64,000 bases of DNA, from NCBI RefSeq assembly GCF_001042595.1, contig NZ_AP012326.1:2046001-2110000 (forward strand). The letters are read 5' to 3'. Numbering within the stretch: position 1 is the stretch's first letter; every line of letters starts with the position of its first letter. Positions 51,575 to 61,134 of this stretch are shown here, piece by piece. The notes under the pieces are model-generated. The model did not search any database, was not told the DNA's origin, and saw only the letters and a list, made by a program, of their open reading frames with translations. Source of the stretch: Bifidobacterium dentium JCM 1195 = DSM 20436. Its GTDB lineage: Bacteria; Actinomycetota; Actinomycetes; Actinomycetales; Bifidobacteriaceae. The position numbers and the translations under genes are program-made.

Positions 51575-52585
51575 TCATCCGATTCTATTCAGCAATACTT
51601 TACACTTTTCGACTACTCGTCGACGCCAATATATCGCTTTCACTGTCCATTCCGGATTCACACAAAGCAATACAATATGCTTCCATATCTCATCAGGAAT
51701 CGCATCACGAACGGCATCCGCCAAATCATGCAACCCAACTACTCGAGATACTACTGCGTTCCTATTCTCCGGATCTCGCCAATCCAATTGAGCACTGAGA
51801 GCCAAATCGTCCAGAATCATCTGAATTAACGGAACAATAAGCCAGCCCCCTTCACCATGTTCGACAAATGCATCCAGCCGTTGCAGCCACGCATCAATCC
51901 GGTCAAGGTAACGAACGTTATACCGTGCATGCATGATGCTTCCCTGATGCTGTACATAATGGTAAAGCTCATCGGCCATGACAACGACCCGATCGCATTG
52001 GTACATGATTTCGTGGAAGACGAACTCATCCTCATGAAGCCGCCCCTTCGGGAAACGCAGTCCTTCCCAAAGGGAGCGGTGATACAACTTACTCCATGCC
52101 GTCACGGCATTCGGATCAACGTAGGTCAGCCCCAAACACTGACGACCTGACATCACACGCTCCCGCGGGCGCGCCTTTCTGGATTTTCGCAGAGCATTGC
52201 CGCTCTCATCCTCACGAACCACATCGCATACGGATAATGTGGAAGAATGCCTGCTGAGCGCGTCAAACATCCCCTCAATAAACCTCGGATCAACATAATC
52301 ATCGCTGTCAACAAATGCAATATACTCACCAAGACACACATCCAATCCGGCGTTCCTCGCATCCGACAACCCACCATTCACCTTATGGATAACCGAGATG
52401 CGGTCATCTTTGTCTGCCCAGGAATCACACTTCACCGATGACCCATCCGTCGAGCCATCATCCACAAGAAGAATTTCAATCCTCGAATAAGTTTGAGCAA
52501 TGATGCTTTCCACACACCGATCAAGGAACCCCCCGACGTTATAGACAGGGACAATAACACTTATCAGGGGCTGATTCTGCCGCAC
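51575..52585 (-). CDS. GT2-family glycosyltransferase
   Basis: This enzyme of about 336 residues has LISVIVPVYNVGGFLDRCVESI, VDDGSTDGSS, KVNGGLSDARNAGLD, FVDSDDYVDP, and RLHEDEFVFHEIMY. The frame opens at GTG 52597, but GTG 52585 has GAGGTGA nine bases ahead and is preferred. It is followed by the third flippase and is probably cotranscribed with it. Codon use is AT-shifted like its neighbour's. The 277 bases to its right hold no gene and separate it from the divergent DUF6625-type gene. Confidence 0.85.
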   Translation of the reverse strand: MRQNQPLISVIVPVYNVGGFLDRCVESIIAQTYSRIEILLVDDGSTDGSSVKCDSWADKDDRISVIHKVNGGLSDARNAGLDVCLGEYIAFVDSDDYVDPRFIEGMFDALSRHSSTLSVCDVVREDESGNALRKSRKARPRERVMSGRQCLGLTYVDPNAVTAWSKLYHRSLWEGLRFPKGRLHEDEFVFHEIMYQCDRVVVMADELYHYVQHQGSIMHARYNVRYLDRIDAWLQRLDAFVEHGEGGWLIVPLIQMILDDLALSAQLDWRDPENRNAVVSRVVGLHDLADAVRDAIPDEIWKHIVLLCVNPEWTVKAIYWRRRVVEKCKVLLNRIG

Positions 52586-52862
52586 TCCCAATATCACCTC
52601 GAATTATTCAACTCACTCCACGGAATTGCAGGCTTCATTTCATCAATCCAAGGACCCAGAAATTAACCAATCTTTCTCATGTTCATTGTAAAGCAACCGG
52701 TATGACTTATCAGCCATGATTATTGCGTAGTGCTCCACATCTCACCTAAAATATCTCCGACATGAAGTTCAGTACAATATCAAGTTAGACAAGGATGGAC
52801 TGCGATTATCTCGGGAAAAACGTCCGCACCAACCTACCCTGACATAACCAAAGGAAAACATT

Positions 52863-53846
52863 ATGAGTAAATGCACATTTATCATTCCTTACTATGGGCA
52901 TTTTCCAAATTATTTTCAGTTGTTTTTAAATTCTTGCAAAAATAATCCGAATTTTGAGTGGCTAATTTTCACGGACGACCATACCAATTACGATTGGCCG
53001 GCGAACGTCCACGTTCATTACGAGACATTCGCCGACATGCAAGCACGTGTCCGTAATGCCTTCCCCTTCCACCCGGAACTGAGGGCTCCATATAAATTGT
53101 GCGATCTCAAACCAATGTACGGATATCTCTTCAGCGACTATCTGAAAAACACGGGTTTCTGGGGATACTGCGACTGCGATCTCATCTTCGGCGACCTTGA
53201 TACGTACATCACCGACTCCATGCTTGAGAACCATGACAAAATATTCTTGATGGGACATTGCTCTTTGGTACGCAACACCGAAGAAATCACCACAAGATTC
53301 ATGCAGCCATTGAACGGTAGACTTCTATACCAAGACGTGCTTCAATCAGATCGGATCTTCACCTTTGACGAAAGTTATCTGCCGACGAATGTCAACAGAA
53401 TCTTCGAACAAAGCGGAGCCCGAATTTTCAAAGAGGACTATTCAGCGAACACCAGAGCCCGTTCCACGCACTTCCAACTGACCCGATATCAGGACGACCT
53501 ACATTCCTATATGACCGAGGCACCAATGCGAGCCGTGTTTACTTGGGAACATGGGCATCTCTACCGATACAGCAAACCGCTGAACGCATTCACCCGTCAG
53601 GAACTCATGTATATACATCTTCAGCGCCGTCATATGACCGTCGCGGATCAGAGCCTCAACACAGCCGATTCCTTCAAAATCATCCCGGGCTCCTTCGAAA
53701 AGCTCGAAGTCGAAACCGTGACTGAAGAGAATTTCGAAACCATCCGTTGGAACAGTAAGAAAAACGACGCACGGCACCGCAGGGATATCTTCAAAGGCGA
53801 TGTCAAATTCTGGTCGAAGCGAATCATCGGCAAGCTGAAGAAGTAA
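52863..53846 (+). CDS. DUF6625-type putative glycosyltransferase
   Basis: This 327-residue protein opens TFIIPYYGHFPNYFQLFLNSC and has WLIFTDDHTNYDWP and GFWGYCDCDLIFGDLDTYI, where DCD resembles a GT-A metal site. These features match a family (DUF6625) found in capsule clusters and presumed to be glycosyltransferases. No membrane helix is seen. AAAGGA precedes the ATG. The first 150 bases are strikingly AT-rich. It is alone on the plus strand and convergent with the GT14-like gene across a strong hairpin. Confidence 0.72.
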   Translation: MSKCTFIIPYYGHFPNYFQLFLNSCKNNPNFEWLIFTDDHTNYDWPANVHVHYETFADMQARVRNAFPFHPELRAPYKLCDLKPMYGYLFSDYLKNTGFWGYCDCDLIFGDLDTYITDSMLENHDKIFLMGHCSLVRNTEEITTRFMQPLNGRLLYQDVLQSDRIFTFDESYLPTNVNRIFEQSGARIFKEDYSANTRARSTHFQLTRYQDDLHSYMTEAPMRAVFTWEHGHLYRYSKPLNAFTRQELMYIHLQRRHMTVADQSLNTADSFKIIPGSFEKLEVETVTEENFETIRWNSKKNDARHRRDIFKGDVKFWSKRIIGKLKK

Positions 53847-53858
53847 GAACAAACGAAT

Positions 53859-53890
53859 GGGTATGCGAGGAATCAGCGCCTCGCATACCC
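53859..53890. terminator. bidirectional terminator between convergent EPS genes
   Basis: GGGTATGCGAGG (53859-53870) pairs perfectly with CCTCGCATACCC (53879-53890) around an 8-base loop, and the stem extends by several pairs with one wobble. It lies between the stops of the DUF6625-type and GT14-like genes. The T-run is poor on both sides. Confidence 0.7.
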
Positions 53891-53901
53891 GTTCAACACG
53901 T

Positions 53902-54780
53902 TCAGTTAGCTTCAAAACGACGAATCAGGTTCCCAGATATTTTTGAATCGATTTTTCTGGCGAACAGGCATCCAGACTCAAGAACCTTTTCATAATCACT
54001 CTCGTCCAGATACGCGGGCAAACTGCCATTGCGCCTGTGCCAATCAGAGTAGCGCAGATTATTTGGGGCAATATCGTCCTTAAAATGCGACACACCCAGA
54101 ATCGTCTGGAAAACAAATTCTTCAGGTACCTGCAACCGGTACACGTCATGCATGAACTTTGGATTATTCTGAATATAATCAAGCACATATCGCATCGGTT
54201 TTTCCGGCATGGACATCCATACCAGCCCCTGCGCTATATCATGAATACCACCGATATTATCGTTCAATAGTCCAAACGTACGCTGCACCCAATTGTCCGC
54301 ATTTCTTACGGCATGCACGATCTTGTTCCAGTAATTGAATCGCCATAGATGATTCTTGTATTGGAAAAATTTCTTCTGATGATTCTCCATATGAGACAGG
54401 TCACGATAATCCATATAGATTTTCGTATTTCCTGTAAAGAAATCCTTAATATATTGATTGCCATACACGGGATAATCCTGTCCCGAAATCAAATGCAGAT
54501 AGCCGTCATCCGCCGTCCACTCGCATGCCTCGCGCACGAGATCAATCAAGGCCAGCAAATGCTTATAGCTTCCCCAAGTAATGTCATATACGGACACGGC
54601 ATGGACTCCAGGCAATTCCTCCAACTGCTTCACATCACCCTCACCCAGCGCAGTCGACGACTTATCGATGTGAACGAACACGTTGAAATCGGCACGCAGC
54701 CGATTCACTAAGCGATAGAGATTATCTGGATCTTTGTATGCGGTCACGACAAATGAATGGCTTCTGGTTTCGGTAATCAT
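53902..54780 (-). CDS. GT14-like (core-2/I-branching type) glycosyltransferase
   Basis: This 292-residue protein matches the Branch family of beta-1,6-N-acetylglucosaminyltransferase-like enzymes. FVVTAYKDPDNLYRLVNRL, FVHIDKSS, ITWGSYKHLLALIDLVREA, LHLISGQDYPVYGNQYIKDF, and GLVWMSMPEKPMRYVLDYI followed by VPEEFVFQTIL with the catalytic-region glutamate appear in order. Bacterial members act in EPS clusters. ATG 54780 follows GAGGGGGC and starts 13 bases after the upstream GT2 gene; the frame opening at 54849 would overlap that gene. Confidence 0.82.
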   Translation of the reverse strand: MITETRSHSFVVTAYKDPDNLYRLVNRLRADFNVFVHIDKSSTALGEGDVKQLEELPGVHAVSVYDITWGSYKHLLALIDLVREACEWTADDGYLHLISGQDYPVYGNQYIKDFFTGNTKIYMDYRDLSHMENHQKKFFQYKNHLWRFNYWNKIVHAVRNADNWVQRTFGLLNDNIGGIHDIAQGLVWMSMPEKPMRYVLDYIQNNPKFMHDVYRLQVPEEFVFQTILGVSHFKDDIAPNNLRYSDWHRRNGSLPAYLDESDYEKVLESGCLFARKIDSKISGNLIRRFEAN

Positions 54781-54793
54781 ATCGTACGCCCCC

Positions 54794-55792
54794 TCACTTG
54801 GATTTTTCCCCGAATGCCGATACCGAGGCAACATAAACAGTGGGAACATGCGCCATCATCCATATTTTCACTTTATGGGAGATGGCCAGCGTTCCATCCT
54901 TATAAACCTTCTTCGCGGCATAGGCCAGTTTTTCCCGCCAAACGGCAAGCACTTCCGCGCCCATATGCTTTGAAGCCAAGTCATAGACAATGTCGTATCT
55001 GCCTTGCATGGCGAAGAACGCGAGCGCATTTCGGTCAGCATATCCGCTTTCGGAAAGGTACTTGCAGCATTTGTCGGCAATGATGGCACGATCAAAACTA
55101 TGTTCGTTCAAACTGGCGGTCGTAATGGAGTTCTTGCGGATCCGGTAACGGTACAGCGCCTTTGGATTGAAGTAGATTCCCTTCATCGTGCGGTACACGT
55201 GGGCGAGCACGTAATAGTCCTCATTGTTCAGACCTTCGGGGAACCGAATGCCATCCTCTCGGAAGAAGCGCGCGTCGAACAGCTTGTTCCATACCGCGCT
55301 GGCCATACGATCCCGATGGTAGAGGAAGGAACGCAACGCTTGGTCAGACGTGAAGACACGCGCCGGCAGATGCCCGTCGATATGTTCAGTGTCGCCATCT
55401 TCAAAGTTCTTCTCCGTGCCGCACATCACCACGTCAACTTCATGTTGTTCCTGCATCCACTGCCACATGGTACGCAGCATGTTTGGGTCGATCCAGTCGT
55501 CGCTGTCCACGAAAGCGATACAATCTCCCCTCGCCTGGTCAAGTCCGGCATTACGCGCGGAAGACAATCCTCCGTTCGCTTTATGAATGACGCTGATGCG
55601 ATTATCTTTCGCCGCCCACATATCACATTTGCCCGGGCAAGCATCGCGGGAGCCATCATCGACGAGGATGATTTCCAAGTTGCGATAGCTTTGCTCGACA
55701 ATGCTCTTGACACATTGATCAAGATACCGTTCCACGTTGTAGACGGGAACGATCACGCTGATCAGTAGCTCATCGGGAACCTCATTACTCAT
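54794..55792 (-). CDS. GT2-family glycosyltransferase
   Basis: This 332-residue enzyme has LISVIVPVYNVERYLDQCVKSI, VDDGSRDACP, KANGGLSSARNAGLD, FVDSDDWIDP and LNNEDYYVLAHVYR. It is most like the truncated GT2 at the right edge: both have an N-S/N-EDYYVLA motif, YRYRIR or YHYRIRQ, and a basic C-terminal end with DGT-ISHKVKI or DGTVPVSRKVR. It starts by ATGA overlap with the nitroreductase-like gene and belongs to the long minus-strand operon. Confidence 0.86.
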   Translation of the reverse strand: MSNEVPDELLISVIVPVYNVERYLDQCVKSIVEQSYRNLEIILVDDGSRDACPGKCDMWAAKDNRISVIHKANGGLSSARNAGLDQARGDCIAFVDSDDWIDPNMLRTMWQWMQEQHEVDVVMCGTEKNFEDGDTEHIDGHLPARVFTSDQALRSFLYHRDRMASAVWNKLFDARFFREDGIRFPEGLNNEDYYVLAHVYRTMKGIYFNPKALYRYRIRKNSITTASLNEHSFDRAIIADKCCKYLSESGYADRNALAFFAMQGRYDIVYDLASKHMGAEVLAVWREKLAYAAKKVYKDGTLAISHKVKIWMMAHVPTVYVASVSAFGEKSK

Positions 55793-56802
55793 GCGTGCAC
55801 CGTCACAATGCTTTCGGCGTCAAAACGCTTGGACATACAGGTTTCAACCTCCGGGAGGAAATGCCCGACCGCAATGTACATCACCAGGAATTCGCTATCC
55901 GGCAGATTCAGCAACTTGCGGGTGGCCTCATCTCGCTTCATCGGCAGCATGGTGTTCAAAGGGCATGCGGCAAGCTGCTGCTCCTCAAGCGCAAGCAGCA
56001 GAGACATTCCGAACAGTCCACCATCCGTATATCCCTCATTGCGCTCATCCTGATTCATGAAGGCCTGATTGTCTGCGGTGAGCAGAATAAGTGCCGGCGG
56101 CATCTTATATCCACGGAATCCGCCCTGCAGTGGCATCAGCTTGGCAATCAAATCGGCATTGGTAATGATGTGCACACGCGTGGGTTGACGATTGCATACC
56201 GATGGGGTGCGCATGGCGATGGCCACGGCTTGCTCGATGTCTTCGGCGCCGACCGGCTCGTCGCTGAATTCGCGTACGGAATGGCGTGCTTGGGACAGCT
56301 GGCTGTACGTAAGCTCCGCATTATGCGTTTTATCGGCGGCTTTGATGGTCAACACACCTCCGACATGCCCCTGCGCCTGGCCTATCTCATTCCACAGGTC
56401 ATCCGAAAAGAGGCAGCGCATGTAAGCAAGATCATAACCATTGCGTTCATGACGCGTACGATATTCGTGCAGCGCGCAAATCGCGGATTGGAAGATCTCA
56501 TTGTTCGCATATTGCGTGTCAACGTTGCACAGAGCCGCCAACAAAGGAGCGAATTGAGCAAGTACGCCTTTGCCGAATCCGAAACGAAAGTCCCGATGGC
56601 TCAATCCTTTTTCAATCTGATGGGTGAAAAAGATGATTCGGGTTTCCAGATGTGCTTTCCTCATGGATCCACGCTTGGCGTAGTTTCGTCTGAAACGCCT
56701 CATCTGGTGAATGGTTTCGCTGCGCAATTTCAAGGAGGATTGCACTCCGCGCACCCACGCAATCAGTGACTCGGGGACAATGCTTTTCAGCTTCTCTCTC
56801 AT
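55789..56802 (-). CDS. nitroreductase-family flavoprotein in the EPS operon
   Basis: The C-terminal 180 residues of this 337-residue protein have the nitroreductase fold: ARHSVREFSDEPVGAEDIEQAV, RTPSVCNRQPTRVHII and GYTDGGLFGMSLLLALEEQQLAACPLN, with FMN-contact residues. The first 150 residues form an extra helical domain containing FFTHQIEKGLSHRDFRFGFG, seen in relatives near pyruvyl transferases. The operon position next to the pyruvyl transferase (13 bases) suggests work on the same sugar decoration, but no reaction can be assigned. The start has AAGGA ahead and the stop overlaps the next gene by ATGA. Confidence 0.82.
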   Translation of the reverse strand: MREKLKSIVPESLIAWVRGVQSSLKLRSETIHQMRRFRRNYAKRGSMRKAHLETRIIFFTHQIEKGLSHRDFRFGFGKGVLAQFAPLLAALCNVDTQYANNEIFQSAICALHEYRTRHERNGYDLAYMRCLFSDDLWNEIGQAQGHVGGVLTIKAADKTHNAELTYSQLSQARHSVREFSDEPVGAEDIEQAVAIAMRTPSVCNRQPTRVHIITNADLIAKLMPLQGGFRGYKMPPALILLTADNQAFMNQDERNEGYTDGGLFGMSLLLALEEQQLAACPLNTMLPMKRDEATRKLLNLPDSEFLVMYIAVGHFLPEVETCMSKRFDAESIVTVHA

Positions 56803-56815
56803 GTTTCCGGTCCTT

Positions 56816-57943
56816 CTAGTCCTTCAGTGCATCACGCAGGTATGCTCTGGAGCGTTCGACTTCACGTCCCAGTTTTTCATTGGTAGAACGATAATCAATG
56901 GTCGAATCATCCCAGGGCTCGCCTTCAATGAGCTGCCTGCTGCCCAATCCACACAGCTTGAGCAACGAGCTCATACGATCGTCCATGTTGACTTTGCCGT
57001 TGTGCTTGCCGCGTACCACATAGAACTGCTTCTCGAATTTGATGGAGAACGCCGTGCCGTGGAAGGATGCGGACAACACGTAGTCGGCGTTCTTGATCAA
57101 GCTGAGATAATGGTTTGGCGCAGCCACTTCAAGCAGATGGAAACCATATTTCTTCAGTCCATAGGACTTATTGCCAGTGAACATCACATATACCGGCAGC
57201 CCCTTGCTCTGTGCAAACGCCTGGACCGCCTTGGCCGCGGAATCATTGAGTTCGATGGAGTCAATGGCGTAGTAGAAGATGTACGGCTCATGCACCAAAG
57301 GTGCGTCGGTGATGGGATCATACGCATTGGCATCAATCAGCAACGTCGGATCGAGTACCTGTTCCACATGCTGCGGCACCAACGGCTGCAGATATTCCTG
57401 CGCGGTCAGCTCACGCACCGCGATGGACTGGTAGCCGGACAACAGTTTGGCATAATGCTCGGCAAGAGCCTTGTCTTCCTTTTTGTCGAGGATATGGCCG
57501 CCCATGCTAGAAGCGTAGGAAATCTTACGTCCTTGATGCACGAAGCTCAACAGGTAGGCGTCGGAGTAATCCCAGGCGTCCGTGTTCCAGATTTGATCAC
57601 TGCCTGACACGAAAACATCGTACTTGCCATTGAGTTCCTCCAACTGTTCGACGGTCTCATAGAACTTCGGAGTAAGGCCCAACGCCTTATGCTGCAAATT
57701 CACAAAGTCATCGTGACGTTGCTGAATCAGCTTGTGGTGGAAGAAGGCATACGCGTTCTTGGCAATGTCCTTCGGACCGGACACCTTCTTATACACGTCA
57801 TACAGATACTGCTGGCGCGGCGTGGAAAAATCGATGACGTCGCATTCATGGCCGAGCTGCTCAATGGCTTTCTGCGTGGCAAACGCCTGCAAGAACGAAC
57901 CATTGTTATGGGCTGCATGGTAGGTAATCAGTGCAATCTTCAT
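56816..57943 (-). CDS. polysaccharide pyruvyl transferase family protein
   Basis: This 375-residue protein transfers pyruvate from phosphoenolpyruvate to a sugar to form a ketal, making the polymer acidic. KIALITYHAAHNNGSFLQAFATQKAI, DVFVSGSDQIWNTDAW, ISYASSMGG, VLDPTLLID and VLSASFHGTAFSIKFEKQFYV are in family order. ATG 57943 has AAGGGAG eight bases ahead and overlaps the upstream GT2 stop by ATGA; the frame opening at 57994 is rejected. It is cotranscribed with the nitroreductase-like gene. Confidence 0.88.
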   Translation of the reverse strand: MKIALITYHAAHNNGSFLQAFATQKAIEQLGHECDVIDFSTPRQQYLYDVYKKVSGPKDIAKNAYAFFHHKLIQQRHDDFVNLQHKALGLTPKFYETVEQLEELNGKYDVFVSGSDQIWNTDAWDYSDAYLLSFVHQGRKISYASSMGGHILDKKEDKALAEHYAKLLSGYQSIAVRELTAQEYLQPLVPQHVEQVLDPTLLIDANAYDPITDAPLVHEPYIFYYAIDSIELNDSAAKAVQAFAQSKGLPVYVMFTGNKSYGLKKYGFHLLEVAAPNHYLSLIKNADYVLSASFHGTAFSIKFEKQFYVVRGKHNGKVNMDDRMSSLLKLCGLGSRQLIEGEPWDDSTIDYRSTNEKLGREVERSRAYLRDALKD

Positions 57944-58953
57944 CGCGCATCTCCCTTCACAGCGCTTTTGTTGTCGTATAACTTGCGTTGCCAAAACAAA
58001 AATGGGCAGATTCTTGTTCCTAGGTAGTTGACCCGATCCTTAACAGATAGGTATCGCATGGTACTCCAGGGAAGCGTGCGGAACAATCGAAACAGTACTT
58101 CCAATCTCTTATGCACTTGTTCATCCGACCAGTCCAACTGCCGTGCCCGATATATCGAATCCTTAAGCTGACTAAAGAACCCTGGAACCAAATCAACAGC
58201 GCCTTCGTCTAACAGAAAATGCACTTTGCCTATTAATGCCTCGATAATATCAAGAGAACGCAAAGTATACTTGGAATGCACAATACTGCCATCACGTTCA
58301 ATGTAATGGTACAGACGTTCCGGCAGCAGCACCGCGGCACGGGCACGGCCAAAAATCCTGTACGTTACAAACTCATCCTCATGTATTTTTCCCAGAGGAT
58401 ATCGAATGCCGTCCCATAGCGAGCGGCGGTAGAGCTTATTCCACGCCACTACGTTATCCATGCCGTTCTCGTCTCCACGCTGCCTCATGCAATCCAAACC
58501 CGAACATGTTCGTCGAATATCCGTAACCGGGGCATATTCTTCACGCCGAACCGGAGCCGTCTGGGCAACGGCATGGCCATCAATATCTTCATGAAACACC
58601 GAGCACATGGCAAGATCGACTTGAACGTCCCCCATAGCATCAGCCATGATGGCGATATAACCCGGCTCCACATAATCATCACCATCCACGAAAGCGATGA
58701 ACTCACCGACGGCCACATCCAATCCGGCATTCCGAGCTGAAGAGAGGCCTCCATTGGGTTTGTGAATCACACGAACGCGAGAATCCCTTTCGACCCATGC
58801 ATCACACATCACCGGACACTGATCCTTACCACCGTCATCCACCAGAATGATTTCCAGATTGCGATACGTCTGATTCACCACACTACGAACGCAACGATCA
58901 AGATACGGCTCCACCCCATATATAGGAATGATCACACTCACCAAATCCGACAC
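57940..58953 (-). CDS. GT2-family glycosyltransferase
   Basis: This 337-residue enzyme has VSVIIPIYGVEPYLDRCVRSV, then VDDGGKDQCP, in which the usual DDGS is DDGG, and FVDGDDYVEP, in which the usual SDD is GDD. KPNGGLSSARNAGLD and KIHEDEFVTYRIF are normal. The aspartates themselves are kept, so activity is likely. The start is GTG 58953 with GGAGGTGA nine bases ahead. It lies seven bases after the previous gene and overlaps the pyruvyl transferase start. Confidence 0.86.
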   Translation of the reverse strand: MSDLVSVIIPIYGVEPYLDRCVRSVVNQTYRNLEIILVDDGGKDQCPVMCDAWVERDSRVRVIHKPNGGLSSARNAGLDVAVGEFIAFVDGDDYVEPGYIAIMADAMGDVQVDLAMCSVFHEDIDGHAVAQTAPVRREEYAPVTDIRRTCSGLDCMRQRGDENGMDNVVAWNKLYRRSLWDGIRYPLGKIHEDEFVTYRIFGRARAAVLLPERLYHYIERDGSIVHSKYTLRSLDIIEALIGKVHFLLDEGAVDLVPGFFSQLKDSIYRARQLDWSDEQVHKRLEVLFRLFRTLPWSTMRYLSVKDRVNYLGTRICPFLFWQRKLYDNKSAVKGDAR

Positions 58954-58960
58954 GTGTCGC

Positions 58961-59989
58961 TCACCTCCAATACAGTTTCCACAAGAACGGCATATTTACA
59001 ACGAACGCGACTTTGGTACGTCGGTCTACAGCCACGCGTCTGATTTCCCGCAAGTACACACCTCGATACGGTGACGAAGCCGCACAACGGACAAAGCGCA
59101 ATAGCTCCGTTTCGTCAACGCTCCCTGCTGCTTTGCCGGCATCATAGACCGCCCATAACGTGTCGTTTGCCATACGCAGATATAGACCACGTCTATTCGC
59201 ATCACTGATCGGCATGTCCCGATAAAACGCCAAATGCTTGCCATGGGAATATTCCAAATCGTGTGTCTTTCCCGAACGAAATCCACGAACCAAACTGTCC
59301 GCATGCTGTAGATACAGATACGAACATTGCGGAGAGAAAACCACACGAATACCACGAGCGAGAAGTTCCAAAACAAATACCGTATCCTCGCCAAACGCAG
59401 CATCACGAGCAAATCGTAAGTCTCCGATGGTCGCACGCCGATACAGTTTTCCCCAGCATTGATAGAGCAACTCATCATTATCAAAAGCGCATAACCGATT
59501 CGCCACATCTTTTTCATGGCGTTGGCGAGTGTCGATTACTTCTTCCTGACGCACAGTCCTGCTCCCCTGGCTGACAGTGCCGCCATCGGCAAGCTCTTCG
59601 ACAACGTCGTATCCGCACACCACCATATCCGCAGAATGCTCGTGCGCACATCTCAAAGCCCCCATGACCGCATCTACACGCAACTGATCATCGCTATCGA
59701 CGAACAATACATACTCGCCGGTAGCAGTGTCCAAACCAGCGTTACGTGCTTCGGACACTCCTTTACAGGTTTGATGAATCACACGAATACGCTGATCACG
59801 CTCCGCGGCCGCATCACAGAGTTCCGACGATCCGTCCGTAGACCCATCATCAACCAGTATGATGTCAAGCTTCGGGTAGATCTGCGAGCGCAAGCTATCC
59901 ACACAAGCATCGAGGTAATTCTTCGCGTTCCGCACCGGCACGATAATGCTTACTGAGGGTAAGGGAGATATCTCAATATTTCCAGTCAT
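58961..59989 (-). CDS. GT2-family glycosyltransferase
   Basis: This 342-residue enzyme has VSIIVPVRNAKNYLDACVDSL, VDDGSTDGSS, QTCKGVSEARNAGLD, FVDSDDQLRV, and AAFGEDTVFVLELLAR with the acidic pair. It has RNAKNYL where most of the others have YNV-YL, so it is a somewhat different subgroup. It starts by ATGA overlap with the GT4 gene. The C-terminus is short and hydrophobic (FVVNMPFLWKLYWR). Donor unknown. Confidence 0.86.
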   Translation of the reverse strand: MTGNIEISPLPSVSIIVPVRNAKNYLDACVDSLRSQIYPKLDIILVDDGSTDGSSELCDAAAERDQRIRVIHQTCKGVSEARNAGLDTATGEYVLFVDSDDQLRVDAVMGALRCAHEHSADMVVCGYDVVEELADGGTVSQGSRTVRQEEVIDTRQRHEKDVANRLCAFDNDELLYQCWGKLYRRATIGDLRFARDAAFGEDTVFVLELLARGIRVVFSPQCSYLYLQHADSLVRGFRSGKTHDLEYSHGKHLAFYRDMPISDANRRGLYLRMANDTLWAVYDAGKAAGSVDETELLRFVRCAASSPYRGVYLREIRRVAVDRRTKVAFVVNMPFLWKLYWR

Positions 59990-61131
59990 GATCTACCTCC
60001 TTTTCTTATGTAGAATTCCTGTAGTCGGGCGGCTACATCAGACATTTCGTATCCTGCGGACCGCACCTCGGCAGTTCGATTCTTCCGTTCAGGCGCATTC
60101 CTGAGCATGTCGTTAAGTCGCTCCGCCCAAATCTCTGGTCCGTTTTCCAATCGTTCGAAATGCATAAGATCACACACCCGAACCGCTTCCGGCACTACAC
60201 CGGCGGAACCAAGGCAAGGCAAACCGGCGCATTGCGCTTCGATATACACGATGCCCAGTCCTTCGGCCACCGACGGAAGCACGAAAGCATCCATGGCCTG
60301 GTAGAGTTCTGCGACGTCGGCACGCTGCCCAAGCAAATGCACACAGTCTTCCAAATTCATCTCGACGACGCTACGTTCGATCTCCTCCCGCAATAAACCA
60401 TCGCCCACTAGAATCAACACAGATTCCGGATGAATGACATGGTAGCGCTCGAACATACGCATCAGGAACATCGGGTTCTTCTGCGGTCGCAATCCACCGC
60501 AGAATCCGATGACTGAAGTGTGTTCGGCGATTCCCAACTCACTGCGGAGCCTTTTCCTGACTGCGATGTTATAGGCGAATCGCGCGCTGTCTATGCCATT
60601 GCGAATCCAGGTGTAGGGCTTATCAGGAAACATAAAATTCGCCGCCAAATCCGAACAAGCGAAATAATGGGTGGGGTATCGGTCAATATCTTTGGCAATG
60701 GCCCTGCCTCGCATGTCCCACAGCAACGCCCGTAGCGGGTTTTCATGATGCTGGTATTCCTCAATGTTATGGGAATGCAGAACGCGTAATCCGATACCTG
60801 CGCGCTGCGCATACTTCAATGGCAACGCATAGGGAAAGTTCGCATGCATGTGGACCCCCACGATTTCCGGATGCTGTCGGAAGAACTTCGGCAGACACGT
60901 ACGTGAACGGATCAGGGAATCTCGCTGTGGAACGAGTTCCCGATATATGGTTCCCCCCATGTCTCGAATCTCATCTTCGAAATGCAGTGGACCGTCATGA
61001 TGGTCCTGCAGAAAATCGAACTGCACCTTGGTCCGATCCATATGACGGTACACGTTCATGATGAAGGTCTCGATTCCACCCAGACTGGTGGTCATTCCCC
61101 ATTGGAGGATATGAATAGGCTGTGATTCCAT
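59986..61131 (-). CDS. GT4-family glycosyltransferase
   Basis: This 381-residue GT-B enzyme has WGMTTSLGGIETFIMNVYRHMD, IVGVHMHANFPYALPLKYA, YTWIRNGIDSARF, VIGFCGGLRPQKNPMFLMRMFE and the signature VLPSVAEGLGIVYIEAQCAGLPCLGS, resembling EpsF-like EPS transferases. The ATG follows GAGGGGAT, three bases after the stop of the frameshifted GT4 gene. It overlaps the next GT2 gene by ATGA. Confidence 0.87.
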   Translation of the reverse strand: MESQPIHILQWGMTTSLGGIETFIMNVYRHMDRTKVQFDFLQDHHDGPLHFEDEIRDMGGTIYRELVPQRDSLIRSRTCLPKFFRQHPEIVGVHMHANFPYALPLKYAQRAGIGLRVLHSHNIEEYQHHENPLRALLWDMRGRAIAKDIDRYPTHYFACSDLAANFMFPDKPYTWIRNGIDSARFAYNIAVRKRLRSELGIAEHTSVIGFCGGLRPQKNPMFLMRMFERYHVIHPESVLILVGDGLLREEIERSVVEMNLEDCVHLLGQRADVAELYQAMDAFVLPSVAEGLGIVYIEAQCAGLPCLGSAGVVPEAVRVCDLMHFERLENGPEIWAERLNDMLRNAPERKNRTAEVRSAGYEMSDVAARLQEFYIRKGGRS

Positions 61132-61134
61132 GTT

